Positions 16,865 to 27,033 are shown, counted from the first letter of the stretch. The stretch is 64,000 bases of DNA from Tsukamurella sp. TY48 (GCF_019656655.1 NZ_BPMV01000001.1:3139786-3203785), one strand, 5' to 3'. Notes: generated from the letters alone by a model not told the origin. Program-made: numbers and translations.

Positions 16865-17722
16865 TCAGAGTTCGCGCGGAACAACGATCATCGGGACCGC
16901 CACCACGCGCAGCATCTTCGCGGCCGTCGTGCCGAGGAACAGCCTGCGCGGTGCCGCGAGCCTGCTGGATCCGACCAGGACCACGTCGCCGGGCTGCCAG
17001 TCGAGTCGCCGCACGGCGTCCTCCACGCTGGGGCCGGTGACCACGGCCGAACGCACTTCGACGACGGCGGGCAACTTGCCGCGGGCCTCGTCGAGCAGGC
17101 GTTCGGCGTGCTTCTCCGCGGCGTAGACGGCGTTCGGGTCGTCACTGCGCTTGGCGGGCATGAGATCGAGCGCGATGAGCGAGACGAGGCGCAGGGGCAC
17201 GCCGGCGCGCTGGCTCCCGCGGATGGCGGTGGCCAGCACGGCATCGGCACCGGATCGTGTACCCAACGCGCAGGTGATCTCGCGGACGGTGCGGACACCC
17301 TGATTGCGGAACCCCCGCGGCGCGAGGGCCACCGGCAGCGGTGCCGAGTGAATCAGGTCGTTGACTACCGAGCCCAGGGAGTACGGACCCAGCAGGCCTC
17401 CACCGGAGCCGCCCGCCACGATCAGGGTCGCGCCCACTCGCGCGGCTTCGGCGATGATGCCCTCCGCGATCGAGTCGTAGATCCCGATGTGCGTGGACAC
17501 CGGGATGTCGTCGGTCACCAGATCCCGCGCCTCGGCCAACCACTCGTCGGCCTGGGCGGTGAGCACATCGTCGAAATCCCCGGGAGCGAGCGCTGCGTTG
17601 CCATCGGGAGGAACGATCATGCCGATCGCGAGCTCCGCATCGAAGGTGCGGGCGAGCTGCGCACCGAGCACGACGGCATCGCGGCCGCCGTCGGTGGCGA
17701 GGTAGGCCACGTAGACGATCAC
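16865..17722 (-). CDS. Universal stress protein (two UspA domains)
   Basis: A 285-residue tandem UspA protein. Each half has the Rossmann-like beta-strand start (VIVYVAYLATDGGRDA; REITCALGTRSGADAV). The first half has a Gly-rich GGSGGGLLG loop and the second VGSSRLAAPRRLFLGTTA, resembling the ATP-binding G-x2-G-x9-GS pattern. Such proteins are cytosolic stress or dormancy factors. GTG at 17722 overlaps the stop of the amine oxidase gene (GTGA) with GGAGG 9 bases before; a TTG at 17728 is a weaker alternative. Co-translation with an amine oxidase is unusual. Confidence 0.82.
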   Translation of the reverse strand: MIVYVAYLATDGGRDAVVLGAQLARTFDAELAIGMIVPPDGNAALAPGDFDDVLTAQADEWLAEARDLVTDDIPVSTHIGIYDSIAEGIIAEAARVGATLIVAGGSGGGLLGPYSLGSVVNDLIHSAPLPVALAPRGFRNQGVRTVREITCALGTRSGADAVLATAIRGSQRAGVPLRLVSLIALDLMPAKRSDDPNAVYAAEKHAERLLDEARGKLPAVVEVRSAVVTGPSVEDAVRRLDWQPGDVVLVGSSRLAAPRRLFLGTTAAKMLRVVAVPMIVVPREL

Positions 17723-19677
17723 GAGCAACAGCCTCCGTCCGTGGGGGAATCATCCTGCTCAGTGCAGCATTTCGCGGGCGAGGGTGCCACGTCGAGCGAA
17801 GGGTTGCGGTCGAAGAAGCCGAAGGGCTTGAGCCAAAAACTCACCGTGTCGGAGGGCATGATCGGCCAGTCCTCGGGCCGGGTGATGTGGTGGATGCCGA
17901 AGGTGTACCAGAGCACCACGTCGGTGTTCTCGATGTTCCGGTCGGCGGCGGTCCACGCCGGAAGACCCATGCCGGAGCCGCCCTGGTTGACGAATTCACC
18001 CGCCGGCCAGCGTTCGTCGGCGGCGTTCGGGGTCACCCACAGCGTGTGCTTGATCGCCTCGCAACGGCCGAGGATGGGCGAATCGTCGGGGAACATCGGG
18101 GGGAAGGCGCCACTGGGTGCGAGCTTGTAGGCGGGGGAGAGGCCGATACCCGTTGTGACGTTGTCGTTGGCGATCTTCCACGATCGCTGCGTGGCGTAGT
18201 TCGGGTTCTGTTTGCCCTCGGATTCCGTGCGCAGCGGCGTGTTCACCTGCTGCAGCGACAATCCGTACGGATTGTCGGGGCCCACGGGAACCGGCTCGGT
18301 ATCGGAGCGGTAGACGGTGTTCTGCTCGCCATCGATATCCAGATCCATACGGGCCGTGAGGAAGTGCTGGTGGAACGGCGCGTAGGTGCGCTGATCGACG
18401 AGCGTGCCGTGCGGGTGCGCGGCGCCCTCGGCGATGTGACTGACCACCATGATGCCGGTGGCGCGGACCTCGCACTCGATGCTGCCGTCCTGGTAGAACC
18501 GCCAGTAGGTGAGGTACTCGTAGTTCGCGACGGTCACGTGGAAGGAGACCGTGAGGCGGCGCATGCGCCGGACCTCCGACCCCGCATGGTGATCCACGTG
18601 CTTCCACAGGACCGCGTTGTCCTCCTCGTGGATGCAGACCGCGTTCTCGATGCGGTAGGGATCACCCTTGCTGTTGTGCAGGGTCGCATCCAGGTACCTG
18701 ATCTCGCCCAGGCAGTCGCAGCCCAGCGCGAGTGAGGTGGTCATGAAGCCGAGACCCCACTCGCCGATGTCGAAGGCGGTGCGGCGGTAGTGATCGTCGC
18801 AGTGGTCGCGGTACGGCACCATCATCTCGGCGAACGAGAGCCGGTGGGCGATCTTGCGTTCGGTGCCGTTGTCGTTGTACGTGACGGCGTGCAGCGTCAT
18901 GCCCTCGCGATAGTTGAAACCCACACGCAGTGACCAGTTCTGCCACGAGAGCTTGTTGCCCTCGAGGGTGAACGACGGCCCCTCGGGCTGCGTGATCTCC
19001 AGCGGCTTGAGCGGGCCGCGAGTATCGGCGTCACGGATCTCCTTGGGCACCATGCGCGGCACGTACTCGCCCATGATCTTCGGGCGGTCCACGCGGAACG
19101 TGTCCTCGATCTCGAGCAGTTCCATGGTGGCGAGGTCGATGACGCAGTGGAGGCCGTTCACCGGCCCGGCGTACGGATTCGCGCCCTCGGCCGCCCGCAC
19201 CCAGGTGTCCGACCAGCCGATGCGGCGGCCCTTGTACTTCTCGGGGATGAGCACCTCGCCGTACGTCCAGGTGTCCATGAACACCAGGTCCAGGTCGGTG
19301 ATGCCGCGGTCGGCGAGCGCGGCGATCACGTCAGGGTGTGCACGGAGGGCCTCGTCGGCTTCGACCCACTCGTCGACGGTGACGTTCGGCTGTACGTCCG
19401 GGACGTGCTCGAAGGAGGTGACGGCACCGTCGGTCAGCGAGATCCGGGCCCGGAACGTGCGGTTCGAGCTCCGGTCGTACAGGACGGCCTGGGCTGCGCG
19501 CTCGCACGGCGCACCGTCGGCGTCGAAGGCGGCGATCTCGGGCTTGCTCGGCTCGATCATCTCGATCGACGCGTACCGCCAGTTCTCGTCCACGTCGTGC
19601 GCGTCCGCGAGCAGCCTCGTGACCGCCCGGAATTCATCGGCGGTCAGCGGGTCGAGGGGATGCTGGAAATCGCTCAT
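17719..19677 (-). CDS. Copper-containing primary-amine oxidase
   Basis: A 652-residue topaquinone amine oxidase, which converts primary amines to aldehydes with H2O2 and ammonia. The cofactor motif TVANYEY places the topaquinone-forming Tyr at residue 386. Copper ligands are seen as HQH (in FHQHFLTARMDLDIDG) and in FGIHHITRPEDWP near the C-terminus, and FDIGEWGLG matches the substrate-channel region. No signal peptide is present. The C-terminus ends with an odd Cys-rich tail (KCCTEQ... GGCCS). ATG 19677 starts the family N-terminus (DFQHPLDPLTADEFRAV). Two palindromic clusters upstream suggest regulation. Confidence 0.92.
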   Translation of the reverse strand: MSDFQHPLDPLTADEFRAVTRLLADAHDVDENWRYASIEMIEPSKPEIAAFDADGAPCERAAQAVLYDRSSNRTFRARISLTDGAVTSFEHVPDVQPNVTVDEWVEADEALRAHPDVIAALADRGITDLDLVFMDTWTYGEVLIPEKYKGRRIGWSDTWVRAAEGANPYAGPVNGLHCVIDLATMELLEIEDTFRVDRPKIMGEYVPRMVPKEIRDADTRGPLKPLEITQPEGPSFTLEGNKLSWQNWSLRVGFNYREGMTLHAVTYNDNGTERKIAHRLSFAEMMVPYRDHCDDHYRRTAFDIGEWGLGFMTTSLALGCDCLGEIRYLDATLHNSKGDPYRIENAVCIHEEDNAVLWKHVDHHAGSEVRRMRRLTVSFHVTVANYEYLTYWRFYQDGSIECEVRATGIMVVSHIAEGAAHPHGTLVDQRTYAPFHQHFLTARMDLDIDGEQNTVYRSDTEPVPVGPDNPYGLSLQQVNTPLRTESEGKQNPNYATQRSWKIANDNVTTGIGLSPAYKLAPSGAFPPMFPDDSPILGRCEAIKHTLWVTPNAADERWPAGEFVNQGGSGMGLPAWTAADRNIENTDVVLWYTFGIHHITRPEDWPIMPSDTVSFWLKPFGFFDRNPSLDVAPSPAKCCTEQDDSPTDGGCCS

Positions 19678-19791
19678 CGGGGCGGGAGCCTCTCTGGTCG
19701 GGTCGTGCGCGCGCGTGGATCGATCATCTCCACAGTGCTCCGTGCCACACCGTGAAGCACGCGCCGGTGCGTCCATTGATCCTATGGTCGT

Positions 19792-19808
19792 CGCTCCGAA
19801 TCGGAGCG
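19792..19808. promoter_or_regulatory. 17-bp palindromic operator candidate
   Basis: CGCTCCGAATCGGAGCG is a perfect palindrome (8+1+8). It covers the place where a -35 box would lie for the minus-strand -10 TAGGAT at 19784-19779, so a bound protein would be expected to block the amine oxidase promoter. Confidence 0.55.
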
Positions 19809-19868
19809 CGATTCGAGCGTCGTGCGACGCCGGGCTGCGGGCCAGAGGGGATCGGATTACTTGTCGCT

Positions 19869-19919
19869 CTCGGATTCTGTCCGCGATGGACACTGCGTCC
19901 GAAATGGACAGAATCCGAG
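19869..19919. promoter_or_regulatory. Nested inverted repeats with two TGTCC-N5-GGACA-type sites
   Basis: Arms CTCGGATTCTGTCC (19869-19882) and GGACAGAATCCGAG (19906-19919) are perfect 14-bp inverted repeats. Inside are TGTCCGCGATGGACA and CGTCCGAAATGGACA, two 5-5-5 palindromes 18 bases apart. There is no U-run. It lies 37 bases beyond the FUSC gene and about 190 bases ahead of the amine oxidase start, and may be an operator or a hairpin. Confidence 0.6.
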
Positions 19920-19955
19920 TGTCGCGCGCCGGGGAGATGTTCCGCCCGCTGAGAA

Positions 19956-21611
19956 TCATTCGGTTCGGTCGACGAAGCGTCGTGTCCAGGCGGCACCGTC
20001 AGGCAGGGGGCGGTCGTGTGGCGCGGTCCAGAATGCCGAGAGCAGGTCGTAGCCGGAGTGCACGAGTCGCGCTTGCGCGGGCCAGTGTTGATCGGTCCAC
20101 TCAGGCTCGTTGTGTGCCGAGTCGATGGCCGCGCGCACGCATCCCTCCACCTCGAAGTGCAGGCACCGCGCCTGTTCGCGGGCAGGCTCCGCGCCCACCT
20201 CATCGGGCCGGTCGACGAGTGCGAGGGCGGTGGAGCGCACGCGTTGCGCGGTCCATTCGAAGGTGCGACGGTGCGCGTTCGGATACAGGAAGTACATCGC
20301 CAGGAAGGCGACGATCACGCCGATCACGGTCTCCAAGAGCCGGTCCCGGATCACGGGTCCGGCCGACCCCGTCGTCGCGCCGGCGCCGCTCGCCATCAGC
20401 GCGACTGGCGTGATGAAGGTGACCGCCGCCGCGTAGTTCCGCGTGATCATCATCTCGATGCAGAACTGGAGCACGGCCACGATCGCGATGAGCGCGTACC
20501 CGGTCGGTCCGAGCCCGTACAGCGCCGCATAGAGAGCGAGCCCGACTGCGGTCCCCATGAAACGCTGCAGGCCGCGCACGGTGCCGTGTACTCGATCGAC
20601 ACCGGATTGGAGTACGACCAGGGCGCTGATGGCAGCCCAATGCGGGCGGTCGAAACCGAGCGCGAGACTCGCGGCGCCGGCGGCGATGCATGCGACACCG
20701 ACTCGGACTGCCGTCACCATCGCGTGCGAGGACATCGTCAACGAGCGCCGCAGGCGGTGGCGGATGCTCGGCCGCATCGTCGAGGTGGTCACCTCGCGCG
20801 TGGGGTCCACACCCGCGGATTCGACGGTGTCGTCCTGCGTGGCTGTGAAGCGGTGGTTGGCATCGCGAAGGCGTTCCAGGAGAGGGGCGTCGGCGGAGCG
20901 TGCACCGGCGCGGGCATCGTCCATCGTGGACCACGCCGCAATGAGCGCCGATCCGGCGGCGTTGCGTTGCGTGGCGGTCCGCGCGCCGTCGGGGGCGAGG
21001 TACGCGTCGACCGCCCCGACGGCGCGGTTGACCGCCTCGCGCTGCGGACGCGACGGATCACGAAGCGCACCGGCCATGGACACGACGACCGACGACACCA
21101 CTCCCAGCGCGGTGCCGACGACGAGTGACGCCGCACCGGCTCCCGCCTCGGTGGCGATCACGGCACCCGATCCCACCAGAGCGAAGAACAACGCCCCCGG
21201 CGGACCGAGGCGCAGTGCATCGACCACGTAGACCGCGAGGACTGCCGGGACGACCACCATCAGTACCGACGCTATCCGGATCGGGACACTGCTCTCGGGG
21301 ATCACCGATCCGAGTGCGGTGCCGACGATCACGCTGAGTAGCAGAGCGATTCCGGCGATGCCCACCACCTGTGCGCGGATGCGGTAGGCGCGGCCCTCGC
21401 CGTACAGGACCGCGAAGGCGCCGAACGTCGCGAACAGGGCCGACGATCCGTGGCCGGCGGCAACCATGCCCGCGCCCGGAATTCCGACCGCCGCTGCGGC
21501 CCGCAGCCCCGCACCCCAGCGCCACGGCCCGGCCGCCGACTGCGCGAAGACGAGTGATCGCACACGACTGACCGGCGGGAGTGGATCGTGGTTCGGTTCG
21601 CCAGCAGTCAC
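19956..21611 (-). CDS. FUSC-family membrane protein (aromatic acid exporter-like)
   Basis: A 551-residue protein with two similar halves, each with about five to six transmembrane helices followed by a cytoplasmic helical stretch. The second half has the fusaric-acid-resistance-like block RPHWAAISALVVLQSGVDRVHGTVRGLQRFMGTAVG. Relatives are thought to export aromatic acids or maintain the envelope. The start is GTG 21611; the ribosome site is weak. The gene is on the same strand as the downstream amine oxidase but separated by a 278-base regulatory spacer. Confidence 0.82.
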   Translation of the reverse strand: MTAGEPNHDPLPPVSRVRSLVFAQSAAGPWRWGAGLRAAAAVGIPGAGMVAAGHGSSALFATFGAFAVLYGEGRAYRIRAQVVGIAGIALLLSVIVGTALGSVIPESSVPIRIASVLMVVVPAVLAVYVVDALRLGPPGALFFALVGSGAVIATEAGAGAASLVVGTALGVVSSVVVSMAGALRDPSRPQREAVNRAVGAVDAYLAPDGARTATQRNAAGSALIAAWSTMDDARAGARSADAPLLERLRDANHRFTATQDDTVESAGVDPTREVTTSTMRPSIRHRLRRSLTMSSHAMVTAVRVGVACIAAGAASLALGFDRPHWAAISALVVLQSGVDRVHGTVRGLQRFMGTAVGLALYAALYGLGPTGYALIAIVAVLQFCIEMMITRNYAAAVTFITPVALMASGAGATTGSAGPVIRDRLLETVIGVIVAFLAMYFLYPNAHRRTFEWTAQRVRSTALALVDRPDEVGAEPAREQARCLHFEVEGCVRAAIDSAHNEPEWTDQHWPAQARLVHSGYDLLSAFWTAPHDRPLPDGAAWTRRFVDRTE

Positions 21612-21689
21612 ATACTCATTCCATCACCCCGCGGGGACTGCGAAACTGCGGGGAATCACCTCAGCCCAAGGGACGCGACACCCGGCTCG

Positions 21690-22391
21690 TCACAGGAGCA
21701 CCAGACCTTCGAGGCCGGGGGTGGCGGCTGTGGCGCTGAAGAATTCCGAGATCGGGATGGCTGCGGCGCCGTCTCCGGCAGATATAGCAACGATCTGGCC
21801 CTCGGAATCGAGAACGGCCGCACCCGACCTGCCCGCGGGAGAGGTGAAGCCCGACAGGCGCAGGAGACGGTTCGGTTCGATCTCCACCCGGAACCGCTCG
21901 CCGATACCCATGACCTTCACCTTGTCGCCCGCGTTGGCGACGGCGCCCGGCGCAGAAACGGACCAGCCGACGCCCGGCTCGAGCTTCACCGCAACCGCAG
22001 ACCATGTGCCGTTGCCACCCCGGACAACGGCGGCGATCGTCCCGAGTAGCGCCCTGGCGTCAACGTTCTCGATCTGGGTGCCCACGGGTGCCGCGCACTC
22101 CTTGCCGACGATCGCGTAGCGGACCTGATTCTCGCCCTGCCCCTGAGCGGCCGTCATGCCGAGCTGGCACGTCGCATTCGATCCCACCGGCGCCACGATG
22201 ATTCCCGGTGTCGCGGATTGCAGTGGAACAGGATCGCCGGGCGCGATCGGCGGGGGCGACGATCGGCTCATCAGAGATGTTGGTCCGTACTGAATCGGGC
22301 CGTCATCCGGAGCGGAGCAACCGGTGAGGAGCACCAGCAGCGCCAACGATGCACCACGGTATCGACTGATCACGGATTCACGATTCCACAT
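21690..22391 (-). CDS. Lipoprotein with a trypsin-like fold, possibly inactive
   Basis: A 233-residue exported protein with a signal peptide ending in the lipobox LLTGC (Cys25). Downstream the pattern CQLGM... AIVGKECAAPVGTQIE... AGRSGAAVLDSEGQIVAISAG resembles the secreted chymotrypsin-like S1 proteases (C-x-x-G, TAGHC, GDSGGPV). The residue in the catalytic His position reads Glu98 (VGKEC), while the Ser (Ser189 in GRSG) is kept. It is therefore likely a pseudoprotease or substrate-binding protein. The resemblance is by eye. ATG 22391 gives the best signal peptide; an ATG 18 codons upstream is unlikely. Confidence 0.7.
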   Translation of the reverse strand: MWNRESVISRYRGASLALLVLLTGCSAPDDGPIQYGPTSLMSRSSPPPIAPGDPVPLQSATPGIIVAPVGSNATCQLGMTAAQGQGENQVRYAIVGKECAAPVGTQIENVDARALLGTIAAVVRGGNGTWSAVAVKLEPGVGWSVSAPGAVANAGDKVKVMGIGERFRVEIEPNRLLRLSGFTSPAGRSGAAVLDSEGQIVAISAGDGAAAIPISEFFSATAATPGLEGLVLL

Positions 22392-22491
22392 GACGGTGAT
22401 CGTGGGAAGAGGCTGGACGCGCGGCACCGACGCCCTATGTGGCATGTGGTGGGGGTGGCGTGCCCCAAGAGATGCGGCGGATACAAAAAAG

Positions 22492-22564
22492 TGCCCCCGG
22501 CAGGATTCGAACCTGCGGCCTTTCGCTCCGGAGGCGAACGCTCTATCCCCTGAGCTACGGGGGC
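22492..22564 (-). tRNA. tRNA-Arg(CCG)
   Basis: A 73-base cloverleaf: acceptor GCCCCCG pairs with CGGGGGC, D stem GCTC/GAGC, anticodon stem TTCGC/GCGAA with loop CTCCGGA (anticodon CCG, reads CGG), and T arm with GTTCGAATC. The discriminator is A, no CCA is encoded, and a T6 run follows one base after the 3' end. It is divergent from argS, which makes the enzyme that charges it. Confidence 0.95.
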
Positions 22565-22684
22565 GCAGGGCTACGCAAGGTTAGCGCATCGTCACGGCAG
22601 ACCGGAAACCGGCTGGCGGGCCCGTGGCGCGTCGCGGCCCCGTCATCGGTACGTCCTGCCTGCTGGGGCGAACTCCCCGCACCA

Positions 22685-22690
22685 TAGGAT
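22685..22690 (+). promoter_or_regulatory. -10 box of leaderless argS
   Basis: TAGGAT ends 6 bases before the GTG at 22697, with no ribosome site between. Confidence 0.45.
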
Positions 22691-22696
22691 GTACCG

Positions 22697-24349
22697 GTGA
22701 CTCCCGCTGACCTTTCGGAACTCCTGCATGCGACCGCGACGACCGTGCTCACCGAGCGCGGCCTCGATGTCTCGGTGCTCCCGGAACGCGTCACCGTCGA
22801 GCGCCCGCGCAACCCCGAGCACGGCGATTACTCCACCAACCTCGCGATGCAGGTCGCGAAGAAGGCGGGAGTGAACCCGCGTGACCTCGCGACCTGGCTC
22901 GCCGAGGCCCTGTCCAGCGCGAACGGCATCGACGAGGCGACGATCGCCGGCCCGGGCTTCCTCAACATCCGCCTCGCCGCCGACGCCCAGAATCAGCTGA
23001 TCGCCTCGATCCTGGACCAGAAGGACGCCTTCGGTCACGGGACCGCGCTCAAGGACCAGCTGATCAACCTCGAGTTCGTCTCCGCCAACCCCACCGGCCC
23101 CGTGCACCTCGGCGGCGCCCGTTGGGCCGCCGTCGGCGACAGCCTGGGGCGCGTCCTCGAAGCGCAGGGCGCCGAGGTGACCCGCGAGTACTACTTCAAC
23201 GACCACGGCGCGCAGATCGACCGGTTCGCCCGCTCGCTCGATGCGGCCGCCACCGGCAAGCCCGTCCCCGAGGACGGTTACGCAGGCGACTACATCGGCG
23301 AGATCGCCGCCACCGTGGTGCAGAACCGGCCCGGCATCCTCGACCTCCCCGAGGACGAGCGCATCGAGGCCTTCCGCGCCGACGGCGTGGAGCTGATGTT
23401 CGAGCACATCAAGCGCACTCTGCACGACTTCGGTACCGACTTCGCCGTGTTCACCCACGAGGACGAGATGTTCACCTCGGGCCTGGTGGAGCAGAGCGTC
23501 GAGCAGCTCAAGGGCAACGGCAACCTGTACGAGAAGGACGGCGCCTGGTGGCTCCGTTCCACCGACTACGGCGACGACAAGGACCGCGTGGTCATCAAGT
23601 CGGACGGCAACGCCGCCTACATCGCCGGTGACATCGCCTACCTCAAGCACAAGTTCGACCGCGGTTTCACCCTGGCCATCTACATGCTGGGCGCCGACCA
23701 CCACGGCTACATCGGCCGGCTCAAGGCCTCCGCCGCGGCGATGGGCTACGACCCCGACCGCGTCGAGGTGCTCATCGGCCAGCTGGTGAACCTCGTGCGC
23801 GACGGTCAGCCCGTGCGGATGAGCAAGCGCGCCGGCACCGTGATCACCCTCGACGATCTCGTCGACGCCGTGGGTGTGGACGCGGCCCGGTACTCGCTGA
23901 TCCGCAGCTCGGTGGACACCTCCATCGACCTGGACCTCGACCTGCTAACCCAGGCCAGCAACGAGAACCCCGTGTACTACGTGCAGTACGCGCACGCCCG
24001 CCTCTCCGCGATCGCCCGCTCGGCCGCGGAACTCGGCATCGTGGGATCGACGGAGCACCTGGGCCTGCTCGACAACCCGCGCGAGGGCGATCTGGTGCGC
24101 ACGCTGGGCGAATTCCCCGGTGTGGCAGCGGGAGCCGCCTCGATGCGGGAACCGCACCGCGTGGCTCGCTACCTCGAAGAGCTGGCCGGCGCGTACCACC
24201 GCTTCTACGGCGAGTGCCGCGTGCTGCCGCTCGGCGACGAGCAGCCGACCGACCTGCACCGGGCCCGCGTGGCCCTGTGCGCAGCCACCCGCCAGGTGCT
24301 CGCCAACGGCCTGGCCCTCGTGGGCGTTTCGGCGCCCGACCGGATGTGA
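22697..24349 (+). CDS. argS: Arginyl-tRNA synthetase
   Basis: A 550-residue class I synthetase that attaches arginine to tRNA-Arg. The HIGH-type motif is [12 protein letters not shown] (about residue 132) and the KMSKS-type motif RMSKRAGT (about 373). An N-terminal Add1-like domain and a C-terminal anticodon-binding helical domain flank the core, and the length is as usual. The start is GTG 22697, with a -10 box at leaderless spacing. lysA follows 12 bases downstream, as in mycobacteria. Confidence 0.97.
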   Translation: MTPADLSELLHATATTVLTERGLDVSVLPERVTVERPRNPEHGDYSTNLAMQVAKKAGVNPRDLATWLAEALSSANGIDEATIAGPGFLNIRLAADAQNQLIASILDQKDAFGHGTALKDQLINLEFVSANPTGPVHLGGARWAAVGDSLGRVLEAQGAEVTREYYFNDHGAQIDRFARSLDAAATGKPVPEDGYAGDYIGEIAATVVQNRPGILDLPEDERIEAFRADGVELMFEHIKRTLHDFGTDFAVFTHEDEMFTSGLVEQSVEQLKGNGNLYEKDGAWWLRSTDYGDDKDRVVIKSDGNAAYIAGDIAYLKHKFDRGFTLAIYMLGADHHGYIGRLKASAAAMGYDPDRVEVLIGQLVNLVRDGQPVRMSKRAGTVITLDDLVDAVGVDAARYSLIRSSVDTSIDLDLDLLTQASNENPVYYVQYAHARLSAIARSAAELGIVGSTEHLGLLDNPREGDLVRTLGEFPGVAAGAASMREPHRVARYLEELAGAYHRFYGECRVLPLGDEQPTDLHRARVALCAATRQVLANGLALVGVSAPDRM

Positions 24350-24361
24350 GAGGCCCCGCAA

Positions 24362-25717
24362 GTGAGTGAACTCGCTCCCGGCGTCTGGCCGACGCACGCG
24401 CGCCGCGAGGCCGACGGTGGCGTCACCGTGGCCGGAATCCCCGCGCGCGCTCTCGCCGAGGAATTCGGCACGCCCCTGTTCGTGATCGACGAGGACGACT
24501 TCCGCGGCCGGTGCCGCGGCATGCGCGAGGCCTTCGGCGACGACGCCGCCGTGCACTACGCCTCGAAGGCCTTCCTCTCCATGGAGATCGCCCGCTGGGT
24601 GCGCGACGAGGGCCTGAACCTGGACGTGTGCAGCGGCGGCGAGCTCGCCATCGCCCTGCGCGCCGAGTTCCCCGCGGACCGGATCGCCCTGCACGGCAAC
24701 AACAAATCGGTCGCGGAGCTGGCTTACGCCGTCGACTCCGGCATCGGCCACATCGTGATCGACTCGCTCTCCGAGATCGCCCGGCTCGACGCCGTCGCGG
24801 GGGAGCGCGGCGTGGTCCAGGACGTCCTGATCCGCCTGACCCCCGGTGTGGAGGCGCACACCCACGAGTTCATCTCCACCGCCCACGAGGACCAGAAGTT
24901 CGGCTTCTCCCTCGCCTCGAACGGGTCCGATTCACCGGCGATGCGGGCCGTCACGGCGGTCTTCGAGGCCGACAACATCCGGCTCGTGGGCCTGCACAGC
25001 CACATCGGCTCGCAGATCTTCGACGTGGACGGCTTCGAGATCGCGGCCCGTCGCGTGCTGGAACTGCTGCGCGACATCGTCGCCCGGTTCGGCGCGGAGA
25101 AGACCGCCCAGCTGAACACCATCGACCTCGGCGGCGGCCTCGGCATCGCGTACACCCCGGACGACGATCCGCCGCCCGTGGCCGACCTCGCCGCGAAGCT
25201 GCGCAGCATCGTCGAAACCGAATCGGCGGCACTGGGTCTGGCGACCCCGCACCTCGCCGTCGAGCCCGGCCGCGCCATCGCCGGACCGCCCGGAATCACC
25301 CTCTACGAGGTGGGCACCATCAAGGACGTGGCGCTCGACGGCGATGCCGATATCCCCTTCCGTCGCTACGTCTCGGTGGACGGCGGCATGAGCGACAACA
25401 TCCGCCCCGCGCTCTACGGCGCGGAGTACACCGTGGCCGTCGCGGACCGCGATCCCGAGGGCGCGCCCGTACCCTCGCGCATCGTCGGCAAGCACTGCGA
25501 GACCGGCGACATCCTGGTGCGCGACACCGACACCCCCGAAGGCCTGGCCGAGGGCGACCTGCTCGCCGTGGCCGCCACGGGGGCCTACTGCTACTCGATG
25601 TCCAGCCGCTACAACATGCAGCCCCGCCCGGCTGTGGTGGCGGTGAAAGACGGCGCGGCGCGGTTGATCCTGCGCCGGGAGACCGTGGACGACCTGGTGA
25701 GCCTGGAGGTGCTCTGA
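24362..25717 (+). CDS. lysA: Diaminopimelate decarboxylase
   Basis: A 451-residue PLP-dependent, fold-III decarboxylase that makes L-lysine from meso-diaminopimelate. The PLP Lys is Lys69 in [31 protein letters not shown] and the C-terminal CETGDIL (catalytic Cys) and [12 protein letters not shown] motifs are intact. The stop overlaps the hom start in TGATG. It sits at the head of the threonine genes, linking the two branches of the aspartate pathway. Confidence 0.96.
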   Translation: MSELAPGVWPTHARREADGGVTVAGIPARALAEEFGTPLFVIDEDDFRGRCRGMREAFGDDAAVHYASKAFLSMEIARWVRDEGLNLDVCSGGELAIALRAEFPADRIALHGNNKSVAELAYAVDSGIGHIVIDSLSEIARLDAVAGERGVVQDVLIRLTPGVEAHTHEFISTAHEDQKFGFSLASNGSDSPAMRAVTAVFEADNIRLVGLHSHIGSQIFDVDGFEIAARRVLELLRDIVARFGAEKTAQLNTIDLGGGLGIAYTPDDDPPPVADLAAKLRSIVETESAALGLATPHLAVEPGRAIAGPPGITLYEVGTIKDVALDGDADIPFRRYVSVDGGMSDNIRPALYGAEYTVAVADRDPEGAPVPSRIVGKHCETGDILVRDTDTPEGLAEGDLLAVAATGAYCYSMSSRYNMQPRPAVVAVKDGAARLILRRETVDDLVSLEVL

Positions 25718-27033
25718 TGACTGAACCCGTGAACCGTGAGCTCGGCGTGGCCCTGCTCGGCATGGGGACCGTGGGGGCCGAAGTGGCCCGCATCCTCATC
25801 GACAACGCCGACGACATCACCGCGCGCGTCGGTGCGCCGCTGGCCATCCGCGGTATCGCCGTGCGCGATATCGCCAAGGACCGCGGCGTGGACCCCGCGC
25901 TCCTGACCACCGACGCCGCATCGCTGATCGACCGCGACGATGTGGACATCGTGATCGAGGTGATGGGCGGTATCGAGCCCACCCGCACCCACATGCTGCG
26001 TGCGCTGCAGGCCGGCAAGTCGGTGGTGACCGCGAACAAGGCGCTGCTCGCCGAGTACACCGGCGAACTCGCCGATGCCGCGAACCGCGCCCGCGCCGAC
26101 CTCTACTTCGAGGCCGCCGTGGCCGGCGCCATCCCGGTGATCCGCCCGCTGCAGCAGTCCCTCGCCGGCGACTCCGTGGAGCTCGTGGCCGGAATCGTCA
26201 ACGGCACCACCAACTTCATCCTCTCCAACATGGCGGAGAAGGGGGAGGCCTACGAGACCGTGCTCGCGGAGGCGGGACGCCTGGGCTACGCCGAGGCCGA
26301 TCCCACCGCCGACGTCGAGGGCTACGACGCCGCGTCCAAGGCCGCCATCCTGGCCTCGATCGCCTTCCACACCCGCGTCACCGCCGACGACGTGTACCGC
26401 GAGGGCATCACCTCGGTGACCGCCGCCGACATCGAGGCCGCCAAGGCCTTCGACTGCACCATCAAGCTGCTCGCCATCTGCGAGCGGTTCACCGATGCCG
26501 CGGGCGAACAACGGGTCTCGGCCCGCGTGTACCCGGCGCTGGTCCCGCTCAAGCACCCACTCGCGAGCGTCGACGGCGCCTACAACGCCGTCTTCGTCGA
26601 GGCCGAGAACGCCGGCCGCCTCATGTTCTACGGCGCCGGCGCGGGCGGCGCGCCCACCGCCTCCGCCGTGATGGGCGATGTGGTGATGGCCGCCCGCAAC
26701 AAGGTGCACTCCGGCCGCGGCCCCCTGGACTCGGTGTACGCGAACCTGCCCGTGGCCCCCATCGGCGACGTGCACACCCGCTACTACGTGGCCATGGAGG
26801 TCGCCGACCGGCCCGGCGTGCTCAGCGCCGTCGCCAACGAGTTCTCCGCGCGCAACGTCTCGATCAGCACCGTCCGCCAGCAGGCCGACACGCCCGATCG
26901 CGGCGCGCGCCTGGTGATCCTGACCCACAAGGCTCCCGACGCGGCCCTCTCGGCCACCGTCGAGGCCCTGAAGAACCTGGACGTGGTGACCGCCGTGTCC
27001 TCCGTGCTCCGTCTGGAGGGAACCAATGACTGA
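25717..27033 (+). CDS. hom: Homoserine dehydrogenase
   Basis: A 438-residue enzyme reducing aspartate semialdehyde to homoserine. The NAD(P)-binding [10 protein letters not shown] lies at about residues 15-24, the substrate region has NGTTNFIL and the [16 protein letters not shown] signature, and the C-terminal about 80 residues form an ACT domain ([20 protein letters not shown]) that mediates feedback control by threonine in relatives. The ATG overlaps the lysA stop. The gene ends inside the start of thrC (8-base overlap). Confidence 0.96.
   Translation: MTEPVNRELGVALLGMGTVGAEVARILIDNADDITARVGAPLAIRGIAVRDIAKDRGVDPALLTTDAASLIDRDDVDIVIEVMGGIEPTRTHMLRALQAGKSVVTANKALLAEYTGELADAANRARADLYFEAAVAGAIPVIRPLQQSLAGDSVELVAGIVNGTTNFILSNMAEKGEAYETVLAEAGRLGYAEADPTADVEGYDAASKAAILASIAFHTRVTADDVYREGITSVTAADIEAAKAFDCTIKLLAICERFTDAAGEQRVSARVYPALVPLKHPLASVDGAYNAVFVEAENAGRLMFYGAGAGGAPTASAVMGDVVMAARNKVHSGRGPLDSVYANLPVAPIGDVHTRYYVAMEVADRPGVLSAVANEFSARNVSISTVRQQADTPDRGARLVILTHKAPDAALSATVEALKNLDVVTAVSSVLRLEGTND

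Larger units (their letters stand above)
19678..19955. other. 278-base intergenic control region ahead of the amine oxidase
   Basis: No gene is seen. On the minus strand there is a -10-like TAGGAT at 19784-19779, with a 17-bp palindrome over its -35 position and a cluster of nested repeats further upstream. Confidence 0.6.

Noticed and set aside
22492..22564. tRNA-Arg as a phage or island attachment site
   Set aside because: No integrase, no repeated tRNA 3' end and no change in base composition nearby.
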